Source of the DNA: Bacillus sp. EB106-08-02-XG196
GTDB lineage: Bacteria > Bacillota > Bacilli > Bacillales > Cytobacillaceae
Reading direction: 5' to 3'
DNA: 64,000 bases
Assembly (NCBI RefSeq): GCF_013396335.1
Contig: NZ_JABWSY010000001.1
Location: 62,001-126,000 of the forward strand
In this document: in pieces, positions 26,483 to 35,820 of the stretch
How positions within the stretch are numbered: position 1 is the first letter of the stretch
Layout: each line of letters starts with the position of its first letter
Made by a program: the position numbers and the translations under genes
Notes under the pieces: generated by a model
Told to the model about the DNA's origin: nothing
The model's database searches: none
Seen by the model: the letters and a program-made list of their open reading frames with translations, nothing else

Positions 26483-27649
26483 TTATCTCACCTCATAATT
26501 GTAGAATTTTTTCTTCAGGATAATTCGGTTATTAAATAGAAAATCTTTTAAGGTTACAATTACCTTGTCTGATGTTTCTCCATTCCCATATGGATTATCT
26601 GTCTTCTTTGCTTTATCTTTGAATTCTTCAGTTAATGCTAAATCAATTGCCTTTTCAATATCACCATGTCTTGGCTCACAATCAATTACACTATCTGCTT
26701 TCATTCTACCTTTTTGACGGTCTCCAATGTTGATTGTGGGGATACCAAAGCTAGGTGCTTCTAATAGCCCGCTTGATGAATTTCCAATTACTAGAGTACA
26801 ATATTTTAACGCACTTAAATATCTAATAATACCTAATGAAGTAAACGCTATAGCATTATTGTTTTCCTCTATATAAGCATCAATCATATTATTAATAATG
26901 CGTCCATTTGCATCAGCGTTAGCCTTTGTAAATATAAAATTCATATTTTGATATCTTCTACATACATCCAATAAAGCTTGGAACTGCACTTCTGAATTGT
27001 CATCTTCTAAGGTTACCGGATGAAAAGTTACCATCGCATAGGGGTAATCCAGTTTGAAACCGATTGAAGACTCTAACTCACTTTTATCCATTAAATTTTG
27101 GTTAAAAATATTCTCTATACCTACTGCTCCAACACAAAATACCCTATCTGGATGTTCTCCCAATTGAATCACACGCATTCGATATTCTTCGGTACTTGTA
27201 AAATGTAAATAACTTAGTTTCGTAATTGCATGACGAATAGCCTCATCTACAGCTCCTTCAGTTGCTTCCCCACCGTATAAATGGGTAATTGGAATTCTTT
27301 GATTCATCGCTGCTATACTAACCGCCAATGTCTCATATCGGTCTCCGAGAACAATTAGCATGTCTGGCTTCAATTTTTCAAAATAATCTGCAAAACTAAT
27401 CATTGCTAGCCCCATAGATTTAGTAATCGCTGTAGGCGTGTCCGCACTTAAAAGCATTTCAATTTTCTCATCAATAGCGATTCCGTCCTGCTCGATTTCC
27501 TTATAAGTTAACCCGAATTCTGGTGATAAATGTGCTCCTGTAACAACTACACGCACATCAAATTCTGAAACATCATTTAATTTTTTTATTATTGGTTTTA
27601 ATAGTCCATATTCTGCTCTTGTAGCAGTAAGAATACTTATTTTCTTCAC
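26483..27649 (-). CDS. legG: Hydrolysing NDP-sugar 2-epimerase (NeuC/LegG family)
   Basis: This 388-residue protein begins ISILTATRAEYGLLKPII. It has VLGDRYETLAVSIAAMN, THLYGGEATEGAVDEAIRH and VIGNSSSGLLEAPSFGIP, the hallmarks of hydrolysing UDP-GlcNAc 2-epimerases. In the legionaminic pathway LegG releases 2,4-diacetamido-2,4,6-trideoxymannose from the nucleotide. It overlaps the synthase gene by 4 bp (ATGA type). Context with legB, legC and a CBS-type guanylyltransferase favours the legionaminic rather than the plain sialic acid role. Confidence 0.82.
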   Translation of the reverse strand: MKKISILTATRAEYGLLKPIIKKLNDVSEFDVRVVVTGAHLSPEFGLTYKEIEQDGIAIDEKIEMLLSADTPTAITKSMGLAMISFADYFEKLKPDMLIVLGDRYETLAVSIAAMNQRIPITHLYGGEATEGAVDEAIRHAITKLSYLHFTSTEEYRMRVIQLGEHPDRVFCVGAVGIENIFNQNLMDKSELESSIGFKLDYPYAMVTFHPVTLEDDNSEVQFQALLDVCRRYQNMNFIFTKANADANGRIINNMIDAYIEENNNAIAFTSLGIIRYLSALKYCTLVIGNSSSGLLEAPSFGIPTINIGDRQKGRMKADSVIDCEPRHGDIEKAIDLALTEEFKDKAKKTDNPYGNGETSDKVIVTLKDFLFNNRIILKKKFYNYEVR

Positions 27650-28641
27650 AATTCGATCAACTCATCTTCTTCAAAATCTCGAACAGCTGTTTTTCCAATT
27701 ACTTCAAACCATTTCATTGGACTTACTCCATTTCCTGGTCTTTTAACAGTCAAATTTCTTTCTGTAAAAATCTCGCCTTTTTTTATTTCACAATTAGCAA
27801 TAATACTTTTTCTAGCAATCACCATATTCTTTTTCTCTGATTCTGTAGGTGATTTTTCACCGTTGCCTATTGCTAATTCCACATTCCTTATAGCACTAAT
27901 CATGGCCTTAAGTTCATTTGGTTCTAAGCTTGCCTTATGGTCTGGTCCATCCATATTTCTATCGAGGGTAAAATGTTTCTCAATTACAGTTGCCCCCATC
28001 GCAACTGCTGCAATTGGGACTTCAATACCCTTTGAATGGTCTGAGTAACCGAAAGGTAAACCAAACTCATTATGTATCGTTATCATTGCTGCTAAATTTA
28101 CATCAGTAAACGGTGTAGGATACTCTGTTGTGCAGTGAAGTAATGTTATTTCTCCAGACCCATTTTCTATAAGAACATTTAGAGCAATCCGAATATCTTC
28201 CATCGTACTCATTCCTGTAGAGAGAATAACCGGTTTTTTTAATTTTGCAATTCTGATTAGATAAGGAAGGTTCGTAATTTCTCCAGAAGGGATTTTCCAC
28301 TTTTTCATGTCTATACTATTTAAAAAATCGATACTATCAAAGTCAAAACCCGTTGAGAGAAATTCAATCCCTGTTGATTTACAATATTCACTTAGTTCAA
28401 AAAATTCTTTAAATGATAACTCTAATTTTCTTAACATATCCAATTGACTCTCATCAGAATTAGTTTGGAATTTTTGATAATCTGCCTTTTTAGCATTCTT
28501 TGAGACAATATTTTTTGATATAAAGGTTTGAAATTTTATACAGTCCGCACCGGATTCCTTGACACTATCCACCATATTTTTCGCTATTTCTAAGCTCCCA
28601 TTATGATTAACTCCAGCTTCTGCTATTATGTAAACACTCAC
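27646..28641 (-). CDS. legI: Nonulosonic acid synthase (NeuB/LegI family)
   Basis: This protein of about 331 residues has a NeuB TIM barrel (YIIAEAGVNHNGSLEIAKNM, KFQTF, HCTTEYPTPFTDVNLAAM, GYSDHSKGIEVPIAAVAMGA, EKHFTLDRNMDGPDHKASLEP) and a C-terminal SAF antifreeze-like domain (about 275-331). It condenses a six-carbon amino sugar with phosphoenolpyruvate to a nine-carbon acid. I chose GTG 28641, 10 bases after GGAGG; the TTG at 28650 is too close to that site. It sits between the NeuD-like acetyltransferase and the epimerase genes. Confidence 0.86.
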   Translation of the reverse strand: MSVYIIAEAGVNHNGSLEIAKNMVDSVKESGADCIKFQTFISKNIVSKNAKKADYQKFQTNSDESQLDMLRKLELSFKEFFELSEYCKSTGIEFLSTGFDFDSIDFLNSIDMKKWKIPSGEITNLPYLIRIAKLKKPVILSTGMSTMEDIRIALNVLIENGSGEITLLHCTTEYPTPFTDVNLAAMITIHNEFGLPFGYSDHSKGIEVPIAAVAMGATVIEKHFTLDRNMDGPDHKASLEPNELKAMISAIRNVELAIGNGEKSPTESEKKNMVIARKSIIANCEIKKGEIFTERNLTVKRPGNGVSPMKWFEVIGKTAVRDFEEDELIEL

Positions 28642-28646
28642 TTTGG

Positions 28647-29282
28647 TCAAACCTCCTTACATGGGTTTCCGTATGCAACAACACCATTACCTATATCATT
28701 CAACACAACACTTCCCATTCCAATCATTGTATTTGAACCTATGCTTATTTGCTGCTTAATTACACTTTTTGCACCAATATGCGTTTTTGCACCAATCCGA
28801 ACATGACCACAGAGAACCGCACCTGGAGCAATATGAGAAAATTCTTCAATAATGCAATCATGTTCTATTACAGCGGATGTATTGATAATGGCACCGTTAT
28901 GAATAAAAGAGCCAGCATTAATCACCGTATTTTTACCTATAAAAATACCATTATCTAACTTAGCTTGATTACTTACATGAGCAGTTCTATCAACAATGTT
29001 TGGAATCTTAAACCCTATTTTTTCTAACAGAATAAAAAGTTTTAAACGGAGTTTCGGATTTCCAACACTACCTACAGTTACAAAAGCTTCATTAAATCCT
29101 GTTTTATATAGTCTTGATAGATCTTCATCACATCCAATAATGGGTACACCTAAGACGCTTTCTCCTATATTTTCCTCTTGATCAATTACACCAATATCAG
29201 AATACTGATTTGTTTTTAATAGGGTATCTATTACAGATTTACAATGTCCTCCTCCACCTATTAAAAGAATTTTATTATACAT
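28647..29282 (-). CDS. NeuD-family sugar N/O-acetyltransferase (probable LegH)
   Basis: This 211-residue protein has an N-terminal PglD/NeuD Rossmann-like part (ILLIGGGGHCKSVIDTLL) and a left-handed beta-helix of hexapeptide repeats (IGKNTVINAGSFIHNGAIINTS, then HIAPGAVLCGHVRIGAKTHIG). The histidine in IEHDC is the usual catalytic base. In a legionaminic set the expected step is acetylation of the 4-amino group made by LegC. A sialic acid O-acetyltransferase is the alternative. It overlaps the ptmE-like gene by 8 bp. Confidence 0.8.
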   Translation of the reverse strand: MYNKILLIGGGGHCKSVIDTLLKTNQYSDIGVIDQEENIGESVLGVPIIGCDEDLSRLYKTGFNEAFVTVGSVGNPKLRLKLFILLEKIGFKIPNIVDRTAHVSNQAKLDNGIFIGKNTVINAGSFIHNGAIINTSAVIEHDCIIEEFSHIAPGAVLCGHVRIGAKTHIGAKSVIKQQISIGSNTMIGMGSVVLNDIGNGVVAYGNPCKEV

Positions 29283-30318
29283 TTTGCACTAACCTTTTCG
29301 TCATCTTTTCCATTTCATCCAGCTGTCCCATATCAAGCCATGCATTTTCACTAATTGGATAAACACCTATTTTTTCTCCAGCTTTCTTATATTTATCAAT
29401 GATGTCTGGAAATCCAATAGCTTTATTTTCTTCAAGTTCTTCAATCACTCTTGACTCAACGACATACATACCAGTATTAGTAAAGAAGGAGAATTTTGGT
29501 TTTTCCTTCATTTCCTCTATTTCACCAGTATCATTAATTTGAATAACACCATAAGGTATTTTAATATTTTTTAGAGAGCATACCATTGTTATAAGATTTT
29601 TCTCTTTCTTATGATAATCATAGATTTTTTCATAATCTCCATCGATGAGGATATCACAATTTGTTAGAATAAATGTGGAATTTATTTTCCCTTTTAGTAA
29701 ACTTAACCCACCACCAGTACCTAAAGGCTGGTCTTCGTCAACATAGTTGACTTCATAGTTTTTCTCTATTTCATTGAAATAAGCCTTAATCATATTTTTT
29801 TTATGATTAACGACAAGAAAGTATTGATTATTTCCATATTCATTAAAGCTATTTATAATATGTTCTGCAATTGGTATTTCTCCAATAGGTATTAAAGGTT
29901 TAGGAAGAACTTGAGTATAAGGATATAATCTTGTTCCTAGTCCACCAGCCATAATAACAACAGGAACTTGAAGATCCTTTTGTCGCTTAATTTCATCATT
30001 CCATAACACTACTGATACGATATCTTTTTCATTATTTAAGATAGGCAAAGCCTCAATAGAATACTTTCTCATATATTCTTTTGCAGACATTTTTTCCTCT
30101 TCATAGATATATTTCGGGTTGTAGTTAGCAATATCTTTCACTTGTGCTTCTAGGTTACCTTTTTTTAGTATCCATCGTCTAATGTCACCGTCAGTAATTG
30201 CAGCAACAAATTGTCCATCTCTTATAACGAAAAGTACTTTCTTAGCCACTTTATCAAGTACTTCCATTGCTTCTATCATCGTTGAATTTTCGTCAATCAA
30301 AAAATCATTAATATCCAA
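29275..30318 (-). CDS. ptmE: CBS-pair sugar nucleotidyltransferase (PtmE-like GlcN-1-P guanylyltransferase)
   Basis: The N-terminal about 115 residues hold two CBS motifs (VIRDGQFVAAITDGDIRRWI, then IEALPILNNEKDIVSVV). The rest is a nucleotidyltransferase (VVIMAGGLGTRLYPYTQVLP, LGTGGGLSLL, ILTNCDILIDGDY, TGMYVVE). This fusion is PtmE of the Campylobacter legionaminate pathway, which makes GDP-glucosamine and commits the route to GDP-linked intermediates. The frame opens at ATG 30333 without a ribosome site. TTG 30318 is preceded by GGGGGTGG, so I prefer it. Between legC and the NeuD-like gene. Confidence 0.8.
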   Translation of the reverse strand: MDINDFLIDENSTMIEAMEVLDKVAKKVLFVIRDGQFVAAITDGDIRRWILKKGNLEAQVKDIANYNPKYIYEEEKMSAKEYMRKYSIEALPILNNEKDIVSVVLWNDEIKRQKDLQVPVVIMAGGLGTRLYPYTQVLPKPLIPIGEIPIAEHIINSFNEYGNNQYFLVVNHKKNMIKAYFNEIEKNYEVNYVDEDQPLGTGGGLSLLKGKINSTFILTNCDILIDGDYEKIYDYHKKEKNLITMVCSLKNIKIPYGVIQINDTGEIEEMKEKPKFSFFTNTGMYVVESRVIEELEENKAIGFPDIIDKYKKAGEKIGVYPISENAWLDMGQLDEMEKMTKRLVQNV

Positions 30319-30337
30319 TCTATCCACCCCCATTAAT

Positions 30338-31513
30338 CTATTGATTTTTTTCTGGACTCCTTAAGCAATCTATTACGTATTGAACATCTTCTTTGCTTAG
30401 GTTTGAACTGCATGGTATATTAATAACATGTCCTAAATAGTTACTAGCCTTTTCAATTTTATATGCTTGGCACCCTACATAAGGACTCTGCTCACTGATT
30501 AGGCCCCAAATTGGTCTTATTTGTATTTTTTTTGAAGCTAAATATTTTATTATTTCATCTCTATCGAGTGGATATTCATCATTCACATACAATGAATAGA
30601 ACCAATAGTTGCTCCTAATGCCCTTTTCAAAATTAAGAATTGAAAGACCCTGAATATTATTTATTTTCTCTTTATAAAGTTTATAATTATCTCTTTTAGT
30701 TTGGATAAAGCTCTCTAATTGCTCTAGTTGGGCTAATCCGATTGCTGCCTGAAGATTCGTCAATCGATAGTTATAGCCAATTTCATCATGTATATAATAC
30801 AACTCGTCACTCTTAGCCTGCGTTGTGAGATGCTTCGCCTTTCTTAACAGCTCTTTATCATTAGAAACAATCATTCCGCCACCACCGGTGGTAATAATTT
30901 TATTCCCATTAAACGAGTAAACACCCACCGTACCTATTGTACCTGCGTATTTCCCCTTATACTTGCCTTCGGTATAATAAGTTCCAATAGCCTCAGTTGA
31001 ATCTTCGATTACCTTTATATTAAACTTATCAGCTATTTCCATTATTTGCTCCATATTAGCCATATTACCGAATACATGGACAATTATTACGGCTTTAATA
31101 TGCCTTTGTGTCTTTTTGTTGATTAGCCTTCCATCTATTAAACTACATTCCATTTTGCAAAACTCTAAAAGTTTGTCCGCATCCATACAAAGAGAGTCGT
31201 CACAGTCCATAAAAATTGGTTCCGCACCAATATACTTAACTGGGTTAACTGCAGCAATAAATGTTAGTGTAGGGACAATAACTTCATCATCTCTTGTAAC
31301 ACCACAAACTTTAAGTGAGATGTGAAGGCCAGATGTTCCATTTTGAACAGAAACAGCACCTTTTGATTTTACATATTCAGCCAACTTTTCTTCAAATTCA
31401 TTAACATAAGGACCACCAGTTGAAACCCACTCCGTTTCAACCGCATGCGTGACATATTCTAATTCTCTTCCTTTTAAGGTAGGTACAGAAAGAGGAATAA
31501 ATTTCCGACTCAT
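30338..31513 (-). CDS. legC: LegC-type aminotransferase
   Basis: This 391-residue PLP enzyme of the DegT/DnrJ/EryC1/StrS family has IPLSVPTLKGRELEYV, TEWVSTGGPYVNEFE, GTSGLHISL, the conserved EDSTEAIG and the PLP lysine in SFNGNKIITTGGGG (about residue 196). The N-terminal pattern is that of LegC enzymes, which aminate the 4-keto sugar made by LegB. EpsN at 45133 is a second member of the same superfamily for a different sugar. It lies 11 bp after legB. Confidence 0.85.
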   Translation of the reverse strand: MSRKFIPLSVPTLKGRELEYVTHAVETEWVSTGGPYVNEFEEKLAEYVKSKGAVSVQNGTSGLHISLKVCGVTRDDEVIVPTLTFIAAVNPVKYIGAEPIFMDCDDSLCMDADKLLEFCKMECSLIDGRLINKKTQRHIKAVIIVHVFGNMANMEQIMEIADKFNIKVIEDSTEAIGTYYTEGKYKGKYAGTIGTVGVYSFNGNKIITTGGGGMIVSNDKELLRKAKHLTTQAKSDELYYIHDEIGYNYRLTNLQAAIGLAQLEQLESFIQTKRDNYKLYKEKINNIQGLSILNFEKGIRSNYWFYSLYVNDEYPLDRDEIIKYLASKKIQIRPIWGLISEQSPYVGCQAYKIEKASNYLGHVINIPCSSNLSKEDVQYVIDCLRSPEKNQ

Positions 31514-31524
31514 GTTTCACGCTC

Positions 31525-32505
31525 CTAAATGTTATAAATATCTGTTTTGTATTTATCTAAATTATTTTTAAAGAATTTAATTGTTTCCGCAAGTCCTTGT
31601 TCAAAAGTATATTTCGGCTTCCAGTTTGTTAAACTTTTGATTTTTTCATTAGACCCAAGCAACCTGTTAACCTCACTATTTTCCGGCCTTAACCTTTGTT
31701 CATCACAGACTATTTTTACTTTTGGATTGATTTGTCTGATAAGTTCTTCTGCAAGTTGGCCTATTGAAATTTCGTGTTGGGTCGCGATATTAATTTCTTC
31801 ACCAATGGTATTTTTTGATTTTGCGATTTCAATAAAGCCATTAGCCGTGTCTTTTACAAAGTTAAAATCCCTAGTGGGAGTCAATAACCCAAGTTTTATT
31901 TCTTCCTCTCCTGAAAGTAACTGAGTAATAATAGTTGGAATTACAGCTCTTGCAGATTGACGTGGTCCATAGGTATTAAAAGGTCTAACAATTGTAATTG
32001 GCATATTAAAACTTCTATAAAACGATTCAGCTAATCTATCTGATCCTATTTTCGTAGCAGAGTAAGGTGATTGCCCTTGGTAAGGATGTTTTTCATCAAT
32101 TGGCACATATTGTGCGGTACCGTAGACTTCAGATGTCGAAGTAATTAGTAATCTAGAAGTTTCTAATTCTCTTGCTGCCTGCAATACATTTAGTGTACCT
32201 TTAATGTTAGTGTCTACATATGTATCCGGTGAATGATAGCTAAAGGGAATAGCAATAAGCGCGGCTAAATGGTATACCTCCTCCATTCCTTTCATTGCCT
32301 CTTTTACACCATTCGGGTCTCTTATATCTCCTGTAAAAACCTCAACCTGGTTCATAATATCCTTTGGAAGTGTATCTAACCATCCCCAAGAATTAAATGA
32401 GTTATAGTATGCAAATGCTTTGACTTTATGTCCTTGTTTTACTAATTCTTCAGTTAAGTGGCTCCCTATGAATCCATCTGCCCCTGTTACCAAAATTTCT
32501 CTCAT
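31525..32505 (-). CDS. legB: LegB-type NDP-sugar 4,6-dehydratase
   Basis: This 326-residue extended SDR has ILVTGADGFIGSHLTEEL, the active-site STSEVYGTAQY with Thr/Ser, YSATKIGSDRLAESF (catalytic Tyr-x3-Lys) and RPFNTYGPRQSARAVIPTII. AYYNSFNSWGWLDTLP is a signature of LegB dehydratases, which convert GDP-GlcNAc (or UDP-GlcNAc) to the 4-keto-6-deoxy sugar. It is the first gene of the legionaminate set. About 106 bp of AT-rich sequence separate it from the DUF115 gene upstream, with no clear promoter. Confidence 0.86.
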   Translation of the reverse strand: MREILVTGADGFIGSHLTEELVKQGHKVKAFAYYNSFNSWGWLDTLPKDIMNQVEVFTGDIRDPNGVKEAMKGMEEVYHLAALIAIPFSYHSPDTYVDTNIKGTLNVLQAARELETSRLLITSTSEVYGTAQYVPIDEKHPYQGQSPYSATKIGSDRLAESFYRSFNMPITIVRPFNTYGPRQSARAVIPTIITQLLSGEEEIKLGLLTPTRDFNFVKDTANGFIEIAKSKNTIGEEINIATQHEISIGQLAEELIRQINPKVKIVCDEQRLRPENSEVNRLLGSNEKIKSLTNWKPKYTFEQGLAETIKFFKNNLDKYKTDIYNI

Positions 32506-32611
32506 TTAACTTACACCTCATATATTTATTCGGATTTTATTTCTTGTTGTATTTATTATTTAGTTTAATTAATAAAAGAATATATCTAGTAAAATTCAGT
32601 AGATACAATAT

Positions 32612-33475
32612 TCACTTTGTATCTATTGAAGCACCAATAAATTCACCATTATTATCAAATAATTCATCAAAGTTTACCCGTGGAAACACTTCTAGTTTTC
32701 CTCCCCTTGTCGCGTTATAAATTTTCACACCTTTTTTATCGCAATATTTCTTCGCAGACAAATAAGCTTCTGTCATAGAATATAAATTTACGGGATTTTC
32801 TTTATTGTGTTTAACTGTATAATTTTCATCAAAGTGGTCTTTTCCCATCAACTCTTTATTAATATCAATACTCCCGTCTTTTTTCTTAGTTATTCCAAAA
32901 TTATGGTCAACACCAATAAGATAAATATTTTTAAATCCCATATATGCTGCAAGCTGAATATTTGCATATGTAACTGTTCCATGTTGGAATATTTTTTTTG
33001 ACACGTCATTACTGAATCTTGGTAACGCATTATTTTCAAGTTCATAATAAGATCTTAAAAAAATACAATCTTTATCAAACTGTTTTTTTAACGAAGGATA
33101 ACTTGTATTTGAAACAACTACAAACATCTGCTTCTTTTGCATGTTATAAACTTCATCAAAAAATTTACTTGCCATTAATGAGTCGGTAATAGTATAGAAA
33201 TAAGGTTTCCATACAGTTTTATCTAAAAGTAAATTAATTCTATTGCAAGAAAAAGATACCTGACTTTTAATTTTATTTAGATCTTCTACTGTTAAACTTG
33301 GACCGTTCCCAATAATAAAGCAGCTTTCGCCCATATGACGGTTTTTAAGATTCTTAGCTTTTTGTGACAAAGTTCTTATTCTTATATTTATATATGATGG
33401 TTTAATATTTTTTCTATATGTCCATATAAAGAATGACAATACATTATTAGTTGATTTTTTTATTAAATTTATCAT
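32612..33475 (-). CDS. DUF115/Maf-like protein 1, candidate sugar-acid transferase
   Basis: This 287-residue protein carries the DUF115 (MAF_flag10, MptE-like) pattern: KNRHMGESCFIIGNGPSLTV (about 45-64), SFSCNRINLLL, YITITDS-like DS motif, GTVTYANIQLAAYMGFKNIYLIGVDHNF, and a C-terminal IYNATRGGKLEVFPRVNFDEL. Maf proteins of this fold transfer pseudaminic or legionaminic acid to flagellin in Campylobacter and related bacteria. Placed next to a legionaminate set and a Kdo set, it may transfer one of these CMP-activated acids. That function is inference. Two paralogues are at 33472 and 37439. It overlaps the next upstream gene by 4 bp. Confidence 0.75.
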   Translation of the reverse strand: MINLIKKSTNNVLSFFIWTYRKNIKPSYINIRIRTLSQKAKNLKNRHMGESCFIIGNGPSLTVEDLNKIKSQVSFSCNRINLLLDKTVWKPYFYTITDSLMASKFFDEVYNMQKKQMFVVVSNTSYPSLKKQFDKDCIFLRSYYELENNALPRFSNDVSKKIFQHGTVTYANIQLAAYMGFKNIYLIGVDHNFGITKKKDGSIDINKELMGKDHFDENYTVKHNKENPVNLYSMTEAYLSAKKYCDKKGVKIYNATRGGKLEVFPRVNFDELFDNNGEFIGASIDTK

Positions 33476-34287
33476 TTTATATCTCCAAACAATTCATCAA
33501 AATTCCTTAGTTCAAATACATCTAGATATGTAACTCGTGTTGCGTTAAATATTTTTCTATCGGAACTTCCATATACTAATTTCGCTTTTTCCATTCCAAT
33601 ATACATTTCTTCCGGTGCCTGTCCTGGTCTCTTTTCGTTTACTTTAATGTAGTCTTCACTAAAATATATTTGCGAATTTTCATCTTTTTTTAAGCACGAT
33701 AAATCTTTTGTTTTTGAAATTGCCCCTTTAAAATTGTAATCATGTCCAACCAAAAACACTTCTGAAAATCCCATATAATGAGCTATTTGAAGCATATGAT
33801 ATGAGACAGTTCCTGAAGAATACAACGATTCCATAATATTAGTTGAAAAAGAACCGCGTTTGTTCTTATAAAAGTTATTATTAAAATATATATCTGCATT
33901 AAATAAATGTTTATAAACCTTTAATGTAAATTTTGTCTTTGCTTCAACAAAATTTATATCTTTAACATTTTCCTCTAATACTATGGGATCAACAACCATA
34001 TAAAATGTTGGTCTCCAAGTAGTCTTTTTAAAGATTTTATAAATTTTATTAGAAGCAAAAGTAAATTCACCTTTCAATTTTTCTAAATCCTCTGATTTCA
34101 AACTGGGGCCATTACCAATAATGAAACAACGCTCACCTTTATATTTGTTTTTTAACCCTAAAATTTTATAGTTATTTTTGGTTAAAGGGATATTAAGTTT
34201 CGCGAAAGAATTAACAATATAAAAGATAATTAAATATAGAGTATTGTAAACTTTAATTATACTTTTTTTTACTTTAAACATTTTCAT
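33472..34287 (-). CDS. DUF115/Maf-like protein 2, candidate sugar-acid transferase
   Basis: This 271-residue paralogue of the neighbouring gene has KYKGERCFIIGNGPSLKSED, TFASNKIYKIF, GTVSYHMLQIAHYMGFSEVFLVGHDYNF and IFNATRVTYLDVFELRNFDEL. The C-terminal GGKLEVF of the other two copies is changed to VTYLDVF, so the acceptor or donor may differ. An N-terminal hydrophobic segment (YNTLYLIIFYIVNSFA) could associate it with the membrane. It lies between kdsC and DUF115 copy 1. Confidence 0.72.
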   Translation of the reverse strand: MKMFKVKKSIIKVYNTLYLIIFYIVNSFAKLNIPLTKNNYKILGLKNKYKGERCFIIGNGPSLKSEDLEKLKGEFTFASNKIYKIFKKTTWRPTFYMVVDPIVLEENVKDINFVEAKTKFTLKVYKHLFNADIYFNNNFYKNKRGSFSTNIMESLYSSGTVSYHMLQIAHYMGFSEVFLVGHDYNFKGAISKTKDLSCLKKDENSQIYFSEDYIKVNEKRPGQAPEEMYIGMEKAKLVYGSSDRKIFNATRVTYLDVFELRNFDELFGDIK

Positions 34288-34327
34288 TCTCCTAAACTTA
34301 AAGGCTAAATTGGTGTTTTTGGCATTA

Positions 34328-34810
34328 TTATTTTTTCACAATCAAATCAATAAATTCTCTAACTGCTCCATTTCCACCATTAGATTTACAAACATAATCT
34401 ACTACATCAATAACCTCATTCATTGCATCTGCTGGGCAAGCTTTTAAATAGCAAACTTTCATACAATCAAGATCGTTTACATCATCACCGATATACGCAA
34501 CATTTTCATAAGTTAACTGGTATCTCTTAATTACCTCGTCCAAAACCTTCAGTTTATCGTCAACACCTTGATAAACTTCTTCAATCTTTAGTTCAGCAGC
34601 ACGTTTCGATAATATCTCTGATTTCTTTCCTGTAATGATAACGGGTATCATATTATACTTTTCAATATTAATTAACCGGTAGCCATCTTTTACATTAAAT
34701 GCCTTAAATACCTCACCACTATCACCTACATAAATTTTCCCATCGGTAAGAGTACCGTCTACATCCATAACTAGCATTTTTATTTTTGATAGATTTTTAT
34801 CTTTAATCAT
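34328..34810 (-). CDS. kdsC: 3-deoxy-D-manno-octulosonate 8-phosphate phosphatase (KdsC-type HAD)
   Basis: This 160-residue HAD phosphatase has KMLVMDVDGTLTDGKIYVGD (nucleophile Asp), a middle VIITGKKSEILSKRAAELKI and YIGDDVNDLDCMKV. The short, capless form and TDGKIY are KdsC features; it removes phosphate from Kdo-8-P. It overlaps the kdsD gene by 4 bp, and kdsA and kdsB follow upstream, which supports the specific role over a generic phosphatase such as NeuNAc-9-P phosphatase. Confidence 0.86.
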   Translation of the reverse strand: MIKDKNLSKIKMLVMDVDGTLTDGKIYVGDSGEVFKAFNVKDGYRLINIEKYNMIPVIITGKKSEILSKRAAELKIEEVYQGVDDKLKVLDEVIKRYQLTYENVAYIGDDVNDLDCMKVCYLKACPADAMNEVIDVVDYVCKSNGGNGAVREFIDLIVKK

Positions 34811-35820
34811 ATGATTATCCCCACTCCTAGAATATCGTTAACTCTTATTGTTCCTACCAGTTTATTATCCTTAACGATTGGCAATGCAGAGATATTATTA
34901 TCTTTCATCATCTTAAGTGCATCTACTGCGAGCATTTCAGAACCTATATATAATGGTGTTTTAGCCATTACATCATCAACTGACAAATCAAAAACATTCA
35001 CTTCTTTTGTAAACGTTCTTCTTAAATCACCATCCGTAAAGACTCCGACTAATTCATGAAGTTCATTTACAATATTAATAATCCCTATAGCTTTAGTACT
35101 CATTTCAATAATAGCGTCCTTTAACTTAGTCCCTGCTCCTACAACTGCATTTTTGTCCCCTGCATGCATAATATCTTTTACTTTTATTAGCAGTTTTTTC
35201 CCAAGAGAGCCAGCTGGGTGATACATTGCGTAATTATGTTCATGGAATCCATAGATCTTCGATAAACAAACTGCTAGTGCGTCTCCCAAAACCATTTCAA
35301 CCGTTGTACTTGATGTAGGTGCCAAATTCATCGCACAAGCTTCCTTAAATTTAGGAAACACAAACGAGTAATCACTATATTTAATAAGTGATGAATTTTG
35401 ATTACCAGAAATCCCTATTAATGTTGACCCTATTATTTTTATATTAGGTAGAATTCTAGTGACCTCTTCACTTTCTCCACTATAGCTAATGGCTATAACA
35501 ATATCATTGGGAGAAATCATTCCTAAGTCTCCATGTAGTGCTTCCGCAGGATGCAGAAAAAACGATGATGTCCCTAGACTTGACATAGTTGCGGCAATCT
35601 TTCTCGAAACATGCCCAGGCTTCCCCATACCTGTTACAATTACCTTGCCGGTACACTTGGATATTAATTCTACTATTCTTACAAAACTATCATCTAAAGC
35701 ATCTTTTACAAGGTTTATTGCATTTACCTCAGTTTCAAAAACAAATCTTGATTCGGAAAGAATATCTATTTGATGTTCGATGTTCATTTCAGTTTGAGCA
35801 GCTAATTGATTCAACATCAT
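34807..35820 (-). CDS. kdsD: D-arabinose 5-phosphate isomerase (KdsD/KpsF type)
   Basis: This protein of about 337 residues has a SIS sugar-isomerase domain ([45 protein letters not shown]) followed by two CBS domains (about 215-337). It converts ribulose-5-P to arabinose-5-P for Kdo. The open frame runs up to 35958 inside kdsA, but AAGGCGGTG lies just before ATG 35820/35817, so I use 35820; an ATG at 35787 is a weaker option. It overlaps the kdsA end by 32 bp. Confidence 0.87.
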   Translation of the reverse strand: MMLNQLAAQTEMNIEHQIDILSESRFVFETEVNAINLVKDALDDSFVRIVELISKCTGKVIVTGMGKPGHVSRKIAATMSSLGTSSFFLHPAEALHGDLGMISPNDIVIAISYSGESEEVTRILPNIKIIGSTLIGISGNQNSSLIKYSDYSFVFPKFKEACAMNLAPTSSTTVEMVLGDALAVCLSKIYGFHEHNYAMYHPAGSLGKKLLIKVKDIMHAGDKNAVVGAGTKLKDAIIEMSTKAIGIINIVNELHELVGVFTDGDLRRTFTKEVNVFDLSVDDVMAKTPLYIGSEMLAVDALKMMKDNNISALPIVKDNKLVGTIRVNDILGVGIII

